A stretch of DNA of 26,694 bases from JBBQVS01 sp038211295 (GCA_038211295.1 JBBQVS010000055.1:1-26694); one strand, 5' to 3'; positions 7,699 to 15,818 are shown, counted from the first letter of the stretch. Translations and numbers: made by a program. Notes: generated by a model from the letters alone, not told the origin.

Positions 7699-7763
7699 CC
7701 CACTTTCCAACTTCACATCACAAGACACAAAGAACTCCTACAATCTATTATACGGAAAGTGGG
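7699..7763 (-). promoter_or_regulatory. Putative promoter region of the glycan operon with an inverted repeat
   Basis: A perfect TATAAT lies at 7747-7752 on the minus strand; no convincing -35 is seen. A perfect 10-bp inverted repeat, CCCACTTTCC (7699-7708) and its complement (7754-7763), brackets the box. One arm adjoins the ribosome site of the first gene. This may be an operator, but a chance repeat cannot be excluded. Confidence 0.4.
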
Positions 7764-7804
7764 AAAAAGGGCCGATGAAAGTACCATAGAGCAAATTCAT
7801 TCGG
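7764..7804 (-). terminator. Probable terminator of the toxin-antitoxin operon
   Basis: An imperfect 8-bp stem with one bulge (7772-7779 with 7796-7804) begins 3 bases past the toxin stop. On the minus strand it is followed by CCC and five T residues (7764-7768). Confidence 0.5.
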
Positions 7805-7807
7805 ACG

Positions 7808-8215
7808 TTATGCCAGCAAGTCCAGGCTCGCTTTGAGGGCGTTATCGACGCGGTGAAGTTCTTCGGCACTGATGGAGCCGCGCCGACGGAGGAGACGGGA
7901 CTTTTCGATGGTCATGACCTGCTCGCACTTGACATCGGTTGCGTCGGTCAGGCCGTTCTCTTCGCTGGGGATGATACGGACGTGTAGGGCCAGCTCGCGC
8001 TCCGTGCGGCTCATGGACGCGACAATGGTTAGAGGGTACGCGGGTGAAGCGTTGCCTCGATCATTCTGGATAATGAGAGCGGGCCGTGTACCTTGTTGTT
8101 CCGCGCCTCGGCCTGGGGACCAGTTCACATCCCAAATCTCACCACGGCGGGGACTGGGGGAACTATCATGGTGTTGTTTATGGCTCGGCTGAGGTTGCCT
8201 GGCCTCACTACTCAT
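7808..8215 (-). CDS. MazF/PemK-type toxin endoribonuclease
   Basis: The product is 135 residues. After a hydrophilic 23-residue head the MazF/PemK SH3-like barrel begins with RGEIWDVNW (24-32), followed by RPALIIQND (44-52), YPLTIVASMS (60-69) and a C-terminal helix (116-133). Family members cleave mRNA and are neutralised by the partner encoded upstream. The gene starts 3 bases after the antitoxin stop and has no ribosome site of its own, so translation is probably coupled to the antitoxin. The long N-terminal extension is unusual for the family, but no better internal start is visible. Confidence 0.85.
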   Translation of the reverse strand: MSSEARQPQPSHKQHHDSSPSPRRGEIWDVNWSPGRGAEQQGTRPALIIQNDRGNASPAYPLTIVASMSRTERELALHVRIIPSEENGLTDATDVKCEQVMTIEKSRLLRRRGSISAEELHRVDNALKASLDLLA

Positions 8216-8218
8216 AGG

Positions 8219-8545
8219 TTACGCAACCATGCCTTCGTTGCCGGCATGAAAAAAGAATTGGGCTTCTTCAAGAGTGTCGGGGATTGTGCCGAGGTACGTA
8301 TAGGCTTCGTCAAGCGTAGAGTTGAGGGATGAAATGGCTTGTTCACGTTTCTGAATAATCGCCGATTTGAGTTGCTGGTAATTATCCTGTCTCATCAGTT
8401 CCATAATTGTATCCACGACATCTCCTAACGATGACTCTAGTTCAACAGCGAGAGCTTTTAGTTCTTTATGTTGGGTTGAAGGAATCTGGATTGATTTTTG
8501 GACGAGGTTTCCATGACGATAAAAATCTGTATGGACGACAGCCAT
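8219..8545 (-). CDS. Ribbon-helix-helix antitoxin
   Basis: The 108-residue protein has an N-terminal beta strand and two helices (about 13-52: KSIQIPSTQHKELKALA, then LGDVVDTIMELMRQ) that match a ribbon-helix-helix DNA-binding fold. A charged, mostly helical tail would wrap the toxin. It lies directly upstream of a MazF-type toxin gene, the usual order for such pairs. AGGAGG stands 7 bases before the ATG. The complex would be expected to repress the promoter at 8601-8629. The assignment rests on the fold pattern plus the neighbour, not on a specific family match. Confidence 0.75.
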   Translation of the reverse strand: MAVVHTDFYRHGNLVQKSIQIPSTQHKELKALAVELESSLGDVVDTIMELMRQDNYQQLKSAIIQKREQAISSLNSTLDEAYTYLGTIPDTLEEAQFFFHAGNEGMVA

Positions 8546-8574
8546 GAAGATGCCTCCTATTTACAAGACGACGC

Positions 8575-8629
8575 GTATCCGTGTATCTGTACCTGTCCAC
8601 ATTGTACTTGCCCTGCTTCCAATTGTCAA
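8575..8629 (-). promoter_or_regulatory. Toxin-antitoxin promoter and possible operator
   Basis: On the minus strand a perfect -35 TTGACA (8624-8629), a 17-base spacer and a -10 TACAAT (8601-8606) form a near-consensus promoter. Just downstream is a GATAC direct repeat spaced by 8 bases (8583-8587 and 8575-8579), the sort of short repeat a ribbon-helix-helix dimer pair could bind. Confidence 0.7.
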
Positions 8630-8651
8630 TAAAAAACAGAAAGTTGTACAA

Positions 8652-10466
8652 TCAGGCCCGTGGCAAAGCAAGTAAAAAGGTCGCGCCCTCGCCCGGAATG
8701 CCCGAACTCTCGATCCAGATTTGCCCGTTCATGGCCTCGGCAAGTTGGCGACAGAGATAGAGGCCCAGACCCGCGCCACGCTGCACGCTGTTCATGGCGC
8801 GTTCGAGCCGCACAAACTTCGCGAAGAGGCGTGGAATATCTTCCGCCGCGATGCCCATGCCCCAGTCCCGAACCGCGATTACCACAAAAGAGGATAGGTG
8901 TGCCGCCGAGAGCGGCAAGCTGGTGTGTGTCAGACGTTGCTCGACCCGCGCCCGTTCCATACACGTTACGGTAATCACGATTTTCGAGGGCGGCAAGGCG
9001 TATTTGAGGGCGTTCCCGACGATGTTCAGAAGTATCTGACGCAGGCGCAGGTCGTCGGCCTGTACATACCACTGCTCATCTACCTCCACCTCTAGGGGAC
9101 GCGACTCCATTGTAAAGGTTGGTTCAAGTATCTCTGTGATACGCTGCACCGTGTGCCGCATCTGCACGCGCTCTAAACGTAGCGCAACGCTATCTTTATC
9201 GACGCGGCTGGTGTCCATCACGTTGCCAACCAGCAATGCGAGTTCTTCACAGGCACGGCTTGCGTAGCCTATAAAGCGTTTTTTTGTCTCGTCGTCCAGT
9301 ATGTTCGCGTGCGCGGAGAGCAATTCAAGATAGCCCTGAACAGAGGTCAGCGGGGTGCGTAACTCGTGCGAGGCGGTCATTAGAAAGTGGCTCGTGAGCC
9401 GCTCGGACTTCTGAGCTTCTTCAAGTGCCTCCCGCAGTTGTGTATATAACAGCGCGTTCGTCAAAGCAATCCCCGCCTGCACGCCAATTTCTTCGAGCAG
9501 TGCCAGATGCTGCTTGGTGTAGGCATGATGCTGATAGCTCTGCGCGGACAGAACGCCAACTAACACGTCACCATAAAAGATTGGCACAAAAAGCAGCGAT
9601 TCCGAAGGCCGCTCGTTGCCAAACAGGTCGTCATTCGTCACACTGGGAAGACGCGTGGCGTCCTCAAAGAGGGCATACTCTTCGGCTGTATCAAACGAGA
9701 AGGCGCTGCCCTCTTTAGAAATCAAGCGGTCAACCCAGATAGGAATAGAGACGTATTGAAAGGGTGGATACGCTATACCTTCATCAATCAGATACTCCAT
9801 GGTCATAATTTTCTTCTGATGATCGTAACGCGAAATAAAGAGTGCATCTATAGGCATAAGCTTACGCGTCTGCTCGTAAATGGTCTGGTACACGTTTTGG
9901 AGATCGCGGAGTGCGTCGGGCGCGAAGAGGGCGCGACTGATCTCGATCAACGCGGTTCGCTCCTCGCTGCTCTGCTGAGCTTCCTTATAGAGTCGCTCCT
10001 CCTCGATTACCAGAGCGGCCTGCTCTGCGAAGACACCCAGAAATACGATTTCTTGCTCTATGAGTGTGGTATCAACGGACGAACTTCCCAGCACAAGTAG
10101 CCCCAGTAAGGTCTGCTGCTCGCTTCTAAGCGGAAGCAAGAGGAGGTCTACAACTCCATTTGCAAACATAATCTTGTTTTCCCTTGAGAGGTCTTGCCAG
10201 AATGTGGAGACACGAGGCAACATGTAGATATCGTGTATTCTGTTGGCCTCGTTCAGCAACAGCGTCACCTGCTCCCTGGAAAGTGGGTGCTGTTGTAGAT
10301 AGTCCGTCTGCTCCTGTGAAAGGCCGACGGTGGTGCGAATACAGAACTCGCGCACGTTCTCATGCACGTATAACGCGCATTGCTGAAAGCGCAAAGAGTC
10401 ACACAAGGCCAGCACAACTCTGTGTAGCCGTTTATCGAATTGTTGTTGCGTTGTAACCATTCGCAT
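8652..10466 (-). CDS. Soluble sensor histidine kinase with two GAF domains
   Basis: The 604-residue kinase lacks membrane segments. Two GAF-like domains (about 10-155 and 170-340), each ending in a helical linker, precede a HisKA domain with the phosphoacceptor H367 in SHELRTPLTSVQGYLELL. The HATPase domain shows the N box (NIVGNALKYA, 481-490), G1 (DWGMGI, 534-539), the F box region (RLFAKF) and G2 (GAGLGLYL, 564-571). It autophosphorylates and passes phosphate to a response regulator, but no regulator gene lies next to it. The GAF domains should bind a small cytoplasmic ligand or sense redox; I cannot tell which. GGGAG stands 5 bases before the ATG. It starts 126 bases after the stop of the secreted-protein gene and past that gene's terminator, so it is probably transcribed separately. 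Confidence 0.92.
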   Translation of the reverse strand: MRMVTTQQQFDKRLHRVVLALCDSLRFQQCALYVHENVREFCIRTTVGLSQEQTDYLQQHPLSREQVTLLLNEANRIHDIYMLPRVSTFWQDLSRENKIMFANGVVDLLLLPLRSEQQTLLGLLVLGSSSVDTTLIEQEIVFLGVFAEQAALVIEEERLYKEAQQSSEERTALIEISRALFAPDALRDLQNVYQTIYEQTRKLMPIDALFISRYDHQKKIMTMEYLIDEGIAYPPFQYVSIPIWVDRLISKEGSAFSFDTAEEYALFEDATRLPSVTNDDLFGNERPSESLLFVPIFYGDVLVGVLSAQSYQHHAYTKQHLALLEEIGVQAGIALTNALLYTQLREALEEAQKSERLTSHFLMTASHELRTPLTSVQGYLELLSAHANILDDETKKRFIGYASRACEELALLVGNVMDTSRVDKDSVALRLERVQMRHTVQRITEILEPTFTMESRPLEVEVDEQWYVQADDLRLRQILLNIVGNALKYALPPSKIVITVTCMERARVEQRLTHTSLPLSAAHLSSFVVIAVRDWGMGIAAEDIPRLFAKFVRLERAMNSVQRGAGLGLYLCRQLAEAMNGQIWIESSGIPGEGATFLLALPRA

Positions 10467-10532
10467 CTCATCTCCCGCTCATATGATGTCAGAAGTATAT
10501 CATTATTGGCAAGAGGGAGAGTGATATAGCAA

Positions 10533-10567
10533 ACGCGATGTCAGGAGCGTAGGGTCTGACATCGCGT
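10533..10567 (-). terminator. Hairpin after the secreted-protein gene
   Basis: A perfect 12-bp stem (10533-10544 with 10556-10567) and an 11-base loop lie 25 bases past the stop codon at 10592. The following minus-strand sequence is only mildly T-rich (TTGCTATATC). That TATATC (10523-10528) may be the -10 box of the histidine kinase gene. Confidence 0.6.
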
Positions 10568-10591
10568 CTGCTTTGTACAAGAGGATGTTTG

Positions 10592-11722
10592 CTAGAAACA
10601 GAACCACCAGAACGTACAACTGGGCGTGCTCGTTGGAGTTGGTGTGTCCGTTGGCGCGGGTGGCGCAACTGTGGGAGTCGCGGGAAGAGTGGTCGCGGTT
10701 GCTGGCACGGTTGTATTGGTCATGGCGGGCGTTGGTGTTGGGCTACCAGTACCTGTTGTGCCTGCGCTGGCGAGCCATTCTGTGCCGTTTGGATAGAGAA
10801 TGCCATTCTGGGCCTGGGGATCGCCCCACCCGTTGAAACAGTTATTACCAGATTGACAGGTGCCATCGTCGATTGCGGAACTGTCGCCAGTGGCGATAAC
10901 GCGACCAGAGCCATAGGTGCTACGCGCGATGAAAACGCCTGTGGTGCCAGTGTTGGAGGAACCGGTGGTGTAGACCACACCGACAACATTAGGATTGTCT
11001 GCTGGCTTGATTGTTTCAGTTGTGCCTCTGTTAATCAGGCTGGTTGTGCCTGTACCAAAGGGGCCTTGCAGAATTGGATCAGGATTGGCCGTGTCAACAC
11101 CGGGATAATCTTTGGCGATATTGGCGATATCATAGGTGATACCAAAGGGGTCGGTGCCGACGCCACCGTTGTTCATCAGGTCGTTGAAGATATGAAGCGA
11201 GTCGTTACCATCGTTGTTGCGGTCACTGCCGTTGTGATCGGCAATCATGAACAGGCCCCCACCGTTGTGAACAAAGGTGAGAATGGCGGTCTTTTCGCTC
11301 GTGGTGAACAGCGTGTTGGGTTCAGGCAAGATAAGTTCGTTGTAGTTGCTCAGGTCGAGCGGGCCACTTGTGCCATAGGTGATTGTACCGGTGTTGGTCT
11401 TCAAGCTATAGCGGCCCGTCTTCTGAAGCGTCACGCCCCATGAACTAAGTCCCCCCGTCCAATCTGTGACCGCCTGCGGGTTTGGGTTTTGCTGAAGCGG
11501 GTCGGGCTGGCTGGTGCTGATAATCCAATCGGCATTGCCCGCCGTTTCCGCGTGGGCATTGTCAAATAGAACCTTGTACTGCGCGGCTGCGACACGATGC
11601 GTATTATACGCATGGGCTGGATGAAGTGGTTGCTGGATTAAGGCGAACATCGCGCCTATGAGAAGGAAAACAAGCGCACAGAGCGCGTAGAGTTTCCACC
11701 GAATGTGTGGAAGCACTGTCAT
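10592..11722 (-). CDS. Secreted protein with a DUF4350/GATase-like domain and Thr/Pro tail
   Basis: The 376-residue product has a signal peptide or N-terminal anchor (hydrophobic 11-29, possible cleavage after PAHA at 35-38). The folded part (about 48-318) has the order of a class-I-glutamine-amidotransferase-like fold: VLFDNAHAET (51-60), YNELILPEP (127-135), FVHNGGGLFMIADH (150-163) and GRVIATGDSSAIDDGT (273-288). No nucleophilic Cys is seen at the expected turn, so it may bind rather than hydrolyse. A Thr/Pro linker (about 325-368) leads to a final CTFWWFCF. The function is unknown; the tail suggests surface display. Start 11722 is preferred to 11758 because AAGGAG stands 9 bases upstream and the signal peptide then begins properly. 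Confidence 0.65.
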   Translation of the reverse strand: MTVLPHIRWKLYALCALVFLLIGAMFALIQQPLHPAHAYNTHRVAAAQYKVLFDNAHAETAGNADWIISTSQPDPLQQNPNPQAVTDWTGGLSSWGVTLQKTGRYSLKTNTGTITYGTSGPLDLSNYNELILPEPNTLFTTSEKTAILTFVHNGGGLFMIADHNGSDRNNDGNDSLHIFNDLMNNGGVGTDPFGITYDIANIAKDYPGVDTANPDPILQGPFGTGTTSLINRGTTETIKPADNPNVVGVVYTTGSSNTGTTGVFIARSTYGSGRVIATGDSSAIDDGTCQSGNNCFNGWGDPQAQNGILYPNGTEWLASAGTTGTGSPTPTPAMTNTTVPATATTLPATPTVAPPAPTDTPTPTSTPSCTFWWFCF

Positions 11723-11855
11723 AAAAAATGGCTCCTTCAGAAAGATTTCGTCCAACAAAAAGAACGCGTTCGGGAAAGCTTTTCTCCCCTATATCTTTCT
11801 CCCTACGAAGGAACAAGCACATATGGCATTTGAAAAATTATATTCCAACTCAACA

Positions 11856-11886
11856 AGAGAGCGATACCAACTCGATATCGCTCTCT
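11856..11886 (-). terminator. Hairpin terminator after the R3H ATPase gene
   Basis: A perfect 11-bp stem (11856-11866 with 11876-11886) and a 9-base loop lie 29 bases past the stop codon at 11915. The downstream minus-strand sequence TTGTTGAGTTGG is weak as a U tract. A TATAAT (11837-11842) just beyond could be a -10 for the secreted-protein gene, though no good -35 is present. Confidence 0.55.
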
Positions 11887-11914
11887 GTACAAAAAACAAG
11901 CATTCTAGTATGTG

Positions 11915-13843
11915 TCAGTCACGCGCACGATAAATCTTCACGCGGCGGTTTGGCTCTTTGCCTCGGCTGCGCGAGATCAGGTTGTAGCGCGTCGCCATCT
12001 GATGCTGCAAGCGGCGAATGTAGGCGTTCGCGGGAACGAGTTCCGCCGTCGCCAGGCCCTTGTTGAGTACCTGATGAATCGCGTCCTCGGTCTCCAGCAT
12101 CGCCTGCGTCGTGGGGTCATCCATCTCGCCCATGATGACGCCACTCTCGGCACCGTCCTCGTCCGACTCGTCTTCATCGTCGTCCTCATTTGAGGTTGTG
12201 ACTTCCTCAACTGTGGTCGTCATGGGAATATCGAAGATACGAGCCATCGCGTGTTGCATTTGCATGACGGTGTTGTTTTTTAGAATGATAATAAGCTTGC
12301 GGTCCTGCTCCGCTTGCTGTAAGCGTTCCGGTTGACGTTTGTAGTAGTTTTTGATAGTGATGATGGCGTCGGCGTCGCGCTCGTTGGCGGTAATCACAAC
12401 GGGGACGCGGAGCATACGGGCGGCGTCCGCGAGTCGCTCGCGGTTGACGCCGAACGGGTAAACGCGCATGGACTTTATCAATGGCAACGGCAATTCCGTG
12501 TCGGCGGGCTGGTAAATGCCTTCCTCTAGGAAGGGACGCTCTTGTGTGACAAGGGCGGTGTTGCCAACCTGTTTAACATCGGCGGGTGCTGTACCGGTTG
12601 GGGCCAACGCTCTCATCTGCGGCTGTACCTGCTCCGTGCTGCGTCCGCGAAAACGATCACCGCGAATCATGCCGTTATCGCCGGAACGTCCCTCTTGCCC
12701 CTGCCGAGGCTGATTCCAGTTACTGCCGCGTCCATTGCGGTTGGAGCGTTCGGGCCGCTCGAAGGTACGTGGCGAGAAGCCCTGCTCGGCTCCACCAAGC
12801 CCACTATTGCCCCACGTTGGAACATCCATACCGCCCGTTGTGATGCGGCGCACGTTGACCTGTCCGGTCTCTTCGTTGCGAGAGCGTTCTTCCGCGACAA
12901 ATGCTTGACCGCGCAACATGCTATCGACGGTATCAGAGACATCGCGGTGTACAATCGCCTCGTCCCAACTCTGTTGTTCCACGACAACATCGAAGGTGGG
13001 CGGCGATTTGCGCTCGTTGATGGTCTTTTGCGTGTGGCGACGACGGGCCTCTTCGTCACCCAGCGTCACGGTCTGAATACCGCCAATGAGGTCCGAGAGG
13101 GTCGGGTTGACCAGCAGGTTCCCCAGGGAGTTTCCGTGCGCGGTGGCGACAAGCTGGACGCCGCGTTCCGCGATGGTACGGGCCGCGAGTGCTTCCAGTT
13201 CTGTGCCGATTTCGTCAATCACGATGACCTGCGGCATATGGTTTTGCACTGCCTCGATCATCACCGCGTGCTGTTCCGCCGTGCTTGCGACCTGCATTCG
13301 ACGCGCCCGCCCAATGCCCGGATGCGGAATATCGCCATCGCCCGCGATCTCGTTTGAGGTATCGACGACAACAACGCGCTTGTTGGACTCGTCCGCGAGG
13401 ACACGGGCGATTTCACGCAACAGGGTGGTTTTGCCCACGCCCGGACGACCAAGTATCAGGATTGACTGACCCTGCTCGACGATATCGCGAATTAGGGCAA
13501 TACTGCCAAGCACCGCACGCCCGATGCGGCACGTCAGGCCAACGACTTTCCCCTTTCGGTTGCGTAACGCGCTGATACGGTGCAGTGTGCGCTCAATGCC
13601 AGCACGATTATCATCGCCGAATTCACCAATATGTTCAACCACATAATCCAAGTCTGCTGAAGTCACAGACTCGGTACTCAGGATCACCTCCCCGTCTGGG
13701 AATCGGCCCTCGGCAACGCGTCCGAGGTCCATTACGATCTCCAGCAGTTCACTTCGGTTTTCCAGCCGATAGACCGCGTCGCGGATGCTCGGCGGAAGGG
13801 CAGCCAGCAGAGCCTTCAGATCGTCAGTGATCACATGTTGCAT
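11915..13843 (-). CDS. R3H-domain AAA ATPase (Ycf45/SpoIIIAA-like, COG3854)
   Basis: The product has 642 residues. The ATPase core carries Walker A GRPGVGKTT (132-140) and Walker B VIVIDE (206-211), with the conserved DTSNEIAGDGD and TAHG segments. A low-complexity Gly/Arg/Asn-rich linker (about 365-402) leads to a second conserved block (about 455-540), an acidic run (552-563) and a C-terminal R3H domain with R610-xxx-H614 that should bind single-stranded nucleic acid. Proteins of this type occur in cyanobacteria, plastids, firmicutes and Chloroflexota; their role is poorly known. The ATG at 13843 is chosen: the frame can be extended to 13951, but only through a 46-bp direct repeat that encodes SLSVCIRE twice. 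AGGA lies about 13 bases upstream. Confidence 0.9.
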   Translation of the reverse strand: MQHVITDDLKALLAALPPSIRDAVYRLENRSELLEIVMDLGRVAEGRFPDGEVILSTESVTSADLDYVVEHIGEFGDDNRAGIERTLHRISALRNRKGKVVGLTCRIGRAVLGSIALIRDIVEQGQSILILGRPGVGKTTLLREIARVLADESNKRVVVVDTSNEIAGDGDIPHPGIGRARRMQVASTAEQHAVMIEAVQNHMPQVIVIDEIGTELEALAARTIAERGVQLVATAHGNSLGNLLVNPTLSDLIGGIQTVTLGDEEARRRHTQKTINERKSPPTFDVVVEQQSWDEAIVHRDVSDTVDSMLRGQAFVAEERSRNEETGQVNVRRITTGGMDVPTWGNSGLGGAEQGFSPRTFERPERSNRNGRGSNWNQPRQGQEGRSGDNGMIRGDRFRGRSTEQVQPQMRALAPTGTAPADVKQVGNTALVTQERPFLEEGIYQPADTELPLPLIKSMRVYPFGVNRERLADAARMLRVPVVITANERDADAIITIKNYYKRQPERLQQAEQDRKLIIILKNNTVMQMQHAMARIFDIPMTTTVEEVTTSNEDDDEDESDEDGAESGVIMGEMDDPTTQAMLETEDAIHQVLNKGLATAELVPANAYIRRLQHQMATRYNLISRSRGKEPNRRVKIYRARD

Positions 13844-13857
13844 AAGCAGTTTCTTTT

Positions 13858-13969
13858 CCTCTCTTATACAGACCGACAACGACACTTCGTGTCTCGCTTT
13901 CGCGCAGTCGTTCTGACCAGTAGCCTCTCTTATACAGACCGATAGCGACACTTTGTGTCTCGCTTTCGC
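13858..13969. repeat. 46-bp direct repeat, two copies
   Basis: Copies at 13858-13903 and 13924-13969 differ at three positions and are separated by 20 bases (period 66). Each begins CCTCTCTTATACAGACCGA and contains an imperfect hairpin made of GACAC and GTGTC. They lie directly upstream of the R3H ATPase start. On the minus strand each carries TGTATAAG, which resembles an extended -10 box. Confidence 0.85.
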
Positions 13970-14023
13970 TTTTCTTCTCTCTATTCTGTTTGTGAACGGG
14001 CGTTCCGGCAGATAGGGAAACGA

Positions 14024-15097
14024 TTAGCGTTGCTCCGTCGGTCTTGGCAGAAGCCGTAGTGTTCTCTGGCGTGAACTGACAGTCCCCAGGCCCTTCAAGC
14101 CATAGACCGCTCGTTGTTCTAGTAGGGGGACTGTGCTTTGACGCGTGGCGAGTAAGGCCATGTGCCGCACGAGCAGGTCTTTGGTGAAAGTCTGCTCAAA
14201 TCCACTATTGCGAAGAGCGGTAATTACGGATGTATCGTACTCCCTCACCATACAATAGATCGGGCGCATATCGTGTTGCTGAAGCCGTCGTACTCCGAAG
14301 CGCAGAAGCGGTTCAGCAAGTTCGACATGCTCCGGGTGTACGTTTAGAAAGAGTCGGTGCGGTGCCGAGCCTTGTCCACGACAGAGCCGCAACCATGCTC
14401 CCAGGCGCACGCCAACGTCACAGATATAGTTCTCGTTCCCGTTCGAGAAGAGTCGTTGTGAGCCGACATGCAATTTCGCGTACTCTTCGCTGCTCTCCAA
14501 GAGTTCCGCCATCCGCACGCGTTGCGGCGTGACGGCGCGGTACAACTGGTGTAATCCCCATGCGTAGTGGTGATTCCAGCGACGCAGCGACGAGAGTGGA
14601 GGCTCGCTTTGCTCATTGCCTGTCCCCGGTTGATAGACGTAGGTTAGTTCACGGGCGTAGCGTTGGAAGTTAGAGCGTTGGAACAGACCAAACTCCGGTA
14701 CTTCATCCTCGACCTTCGCGAAAATACGGAGAATACCATGTGTCGCCGCCATTTCAAGCGTGTATTCCAGCAGTGCCATCAGCACCTCTTCTTCGCTTGA
14801 GCCGACAATGCCACGCTGTGTCATAGAAGCGAGATAGGTCATATCCCAGGTGGTGCGTGATGGTCGTTCGCGCACCTGTGCGAAACCCAGGATACGCCAG
14901 TGGTCTTCACAAATCCAGGTACGGGTCGTGGGATTGAGCGGAAGAATATTTCTTAGAATTGGTGACGGGGTAAGGTAGTCCTCCACCGGCTCTTGCCAGC
15001 AGACGAAATTCGCAAATGCGTGCTGCTTGCTGCGAGCGCGGCGGTCAATGGCGTAGATGATTCCCGGTAAATCGACGAACAAGACCGGTCTTATCAT
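14024..15097 (-). CDS. Tandem GNAT-like protein of unknown substrate
   Basis: The 357-residue product begins IRPVLFVDLPGIIYAID, a typical first strand and helix of GNAT acyltransferases. The stretch WICEDHWRILGFAQVRERPS (about 62-81) fits the central strands, and RLFLNVHPEHVELAEPLLRFG (about 248-268) suggests a second GNAT-like half. The acetyl-CoA loop signature (Q/RxxGxG/A) is not obvious in either half, so activity is uncertain. It lies between pdxT (35 bases upstream) and the R3H ATPase gene, reading the same way. Of two adjacent ATGs (15100 and 15097) the second has the better AGGAG spacing of 5 bases. Confidence 0.55.
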   Translation of the reverse strand: MIRPVLFVDLPGIIYAIDRRARSKQHAFANFVCWQEPVEDYLTPSPILRNILPLNPTTRTWICEDHWRILGFAQVRERPSRTTWDMTYLASMTQRGIVGSSEEEVLMALLEYTLEMAATHGILRIFAKVEDEVPEFGLFQRSNFQRYARELTYVYQPGTGNEQSEPPLSSLRRWNHHYAWGLHQLYRAVTPQRVRMAELLESSEEYAKLHVGSQRLFSNGNENYICDVGVRLGAWLRLCRGQGSAPHRLFLNVHPEHVELAEPLLRFGVRRLQQHDMRPIYCMVREYDTSVITALRNSGFEQTFTKDLLVRHMALLATRQSTVPLLEQRAVYGLKGLGTVSSRQRTLRLLPRPTEQR

Positions 15098-15132
15098 CAT
15101 TGCTCCTGCGTCATGCGTGAAGCATGTTTGCT

Positions 15133-15768
15133 CTACATGACGACGCTCTGTACTATGCGGAGAAAGTAGTGATGAAAACGTGGGTCTCGCTGTCCGTCGG
15201 TTGCTGCAACCTCCGGGTGAAACGCGGTTCCAAGTAGAGTTCCTTGACGGACGGCGACGATGGTTTCGTCGTCGAGCTTTGCCAGCACTTCCACCGTTGG
15301 CCCCGCCGTTTCAATGGCAGGCCCGCGAATGAAGAAGGCGTGGAATGGAGCTTCTCCTAATGCCGGAACCGAAAGATCAGTCTCAAAACTTTCCCGCTGA
15401 CTACCAAACGCATTGCGACGGACGCGTATGTCGAGAGATGCCAGTAAAGGTTGACCTGCAAGCGCGTTATCCGTCTCTTTTGCCAGCAAAATCAATCCCG
15501 CACAGGTTCCCCAGCAGGGAACACCGTCCTGAATTTTCTGCTTCAGTACCGTATCTAACCCGTACTCAACCATCAGTTTCCCGATGGTGGTACTTTCACC
15601 ACCTGGAATAATTATACCATCAATTTCGTCAAGATGCTTGGGAACTCGAACAGGAATTCCAGTAACCTCTATTGCCAGCATCGAGGCAGCCATGTTCAAA
15701 GCCTTGAGGTGCGCCTCGAAATCACCCTGTAATGATAATACGCCGATACGGAGCGTTTGGTTGGACAT
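15133..15768 (-). CDS. pdxT: Pyridoxal 5'-phosphate synthase glutaminase subunit PdxT
   Basis: The 211-residue class I glutaminase has the expected motifs: IGVLSLQGDFEAH at the N-terminus, PGGEST (55-60), the nucleophile C89 in GTCAGLILLA, and the His/Glu pair of the triad in HPE (184-186). It releases ammonia from glutamine and channels it to PdxS for PLP formation from ribose 5-phosphate and glyceraldehyde 3-phosphate. The subunits form a 12+12 complex in characterised members. It lies 108 bases after pdxS; that gap carries a palindromic repeat (15819-15846). The ribosome site is weak (AGGG, 7 bases from the ATG). Its length is slightly above the usual 190-200. Confidence 0.97.
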   Translation of the reverse strand: MSNQTLRIGVLSLQGDFEAHLKALNMAASMLAIEVTGIPVRVPKHLDEIDGIIIPGGESTTIGKLMVEYGLDTVLKQKIQDGVPCWGTCAGLILLAKETDNALAGQPLLASLDIRVRRNAFGSQRESFETDLSVPALGEAPFHAFFIRGPAIETAGPTVEVLAKLDDETIVAVRQGTLLGTAFHPEVAATDGQRDPRFHHYFLRIVQSVVM

Positions 15769-15818
15769 TTTTGTACCCTATTTTAGCTATTCGCAACGGA
15801 AGTTCTGTAGAGGGGATT

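Noticed and set aside
10589..11443. 284-codon plus-strand frame
   Set aside because: It is antisense to the secreted-protein gene, Gly/Cys/Trp-rich, and without motifs.
12542..13357. 271-codon plus-strand frame
   Set aside because: It lies wholly antisense to the conserved ATPase core of the R3H protein and has no recognisable domain.
13844..13951. N-terminal extension of the R3H ATPase
   Set aside because: The extension is encoded by a 46-bp direct repeat (SLSVCIRE twice), and the conserved protein begins at MQHVITDDL.
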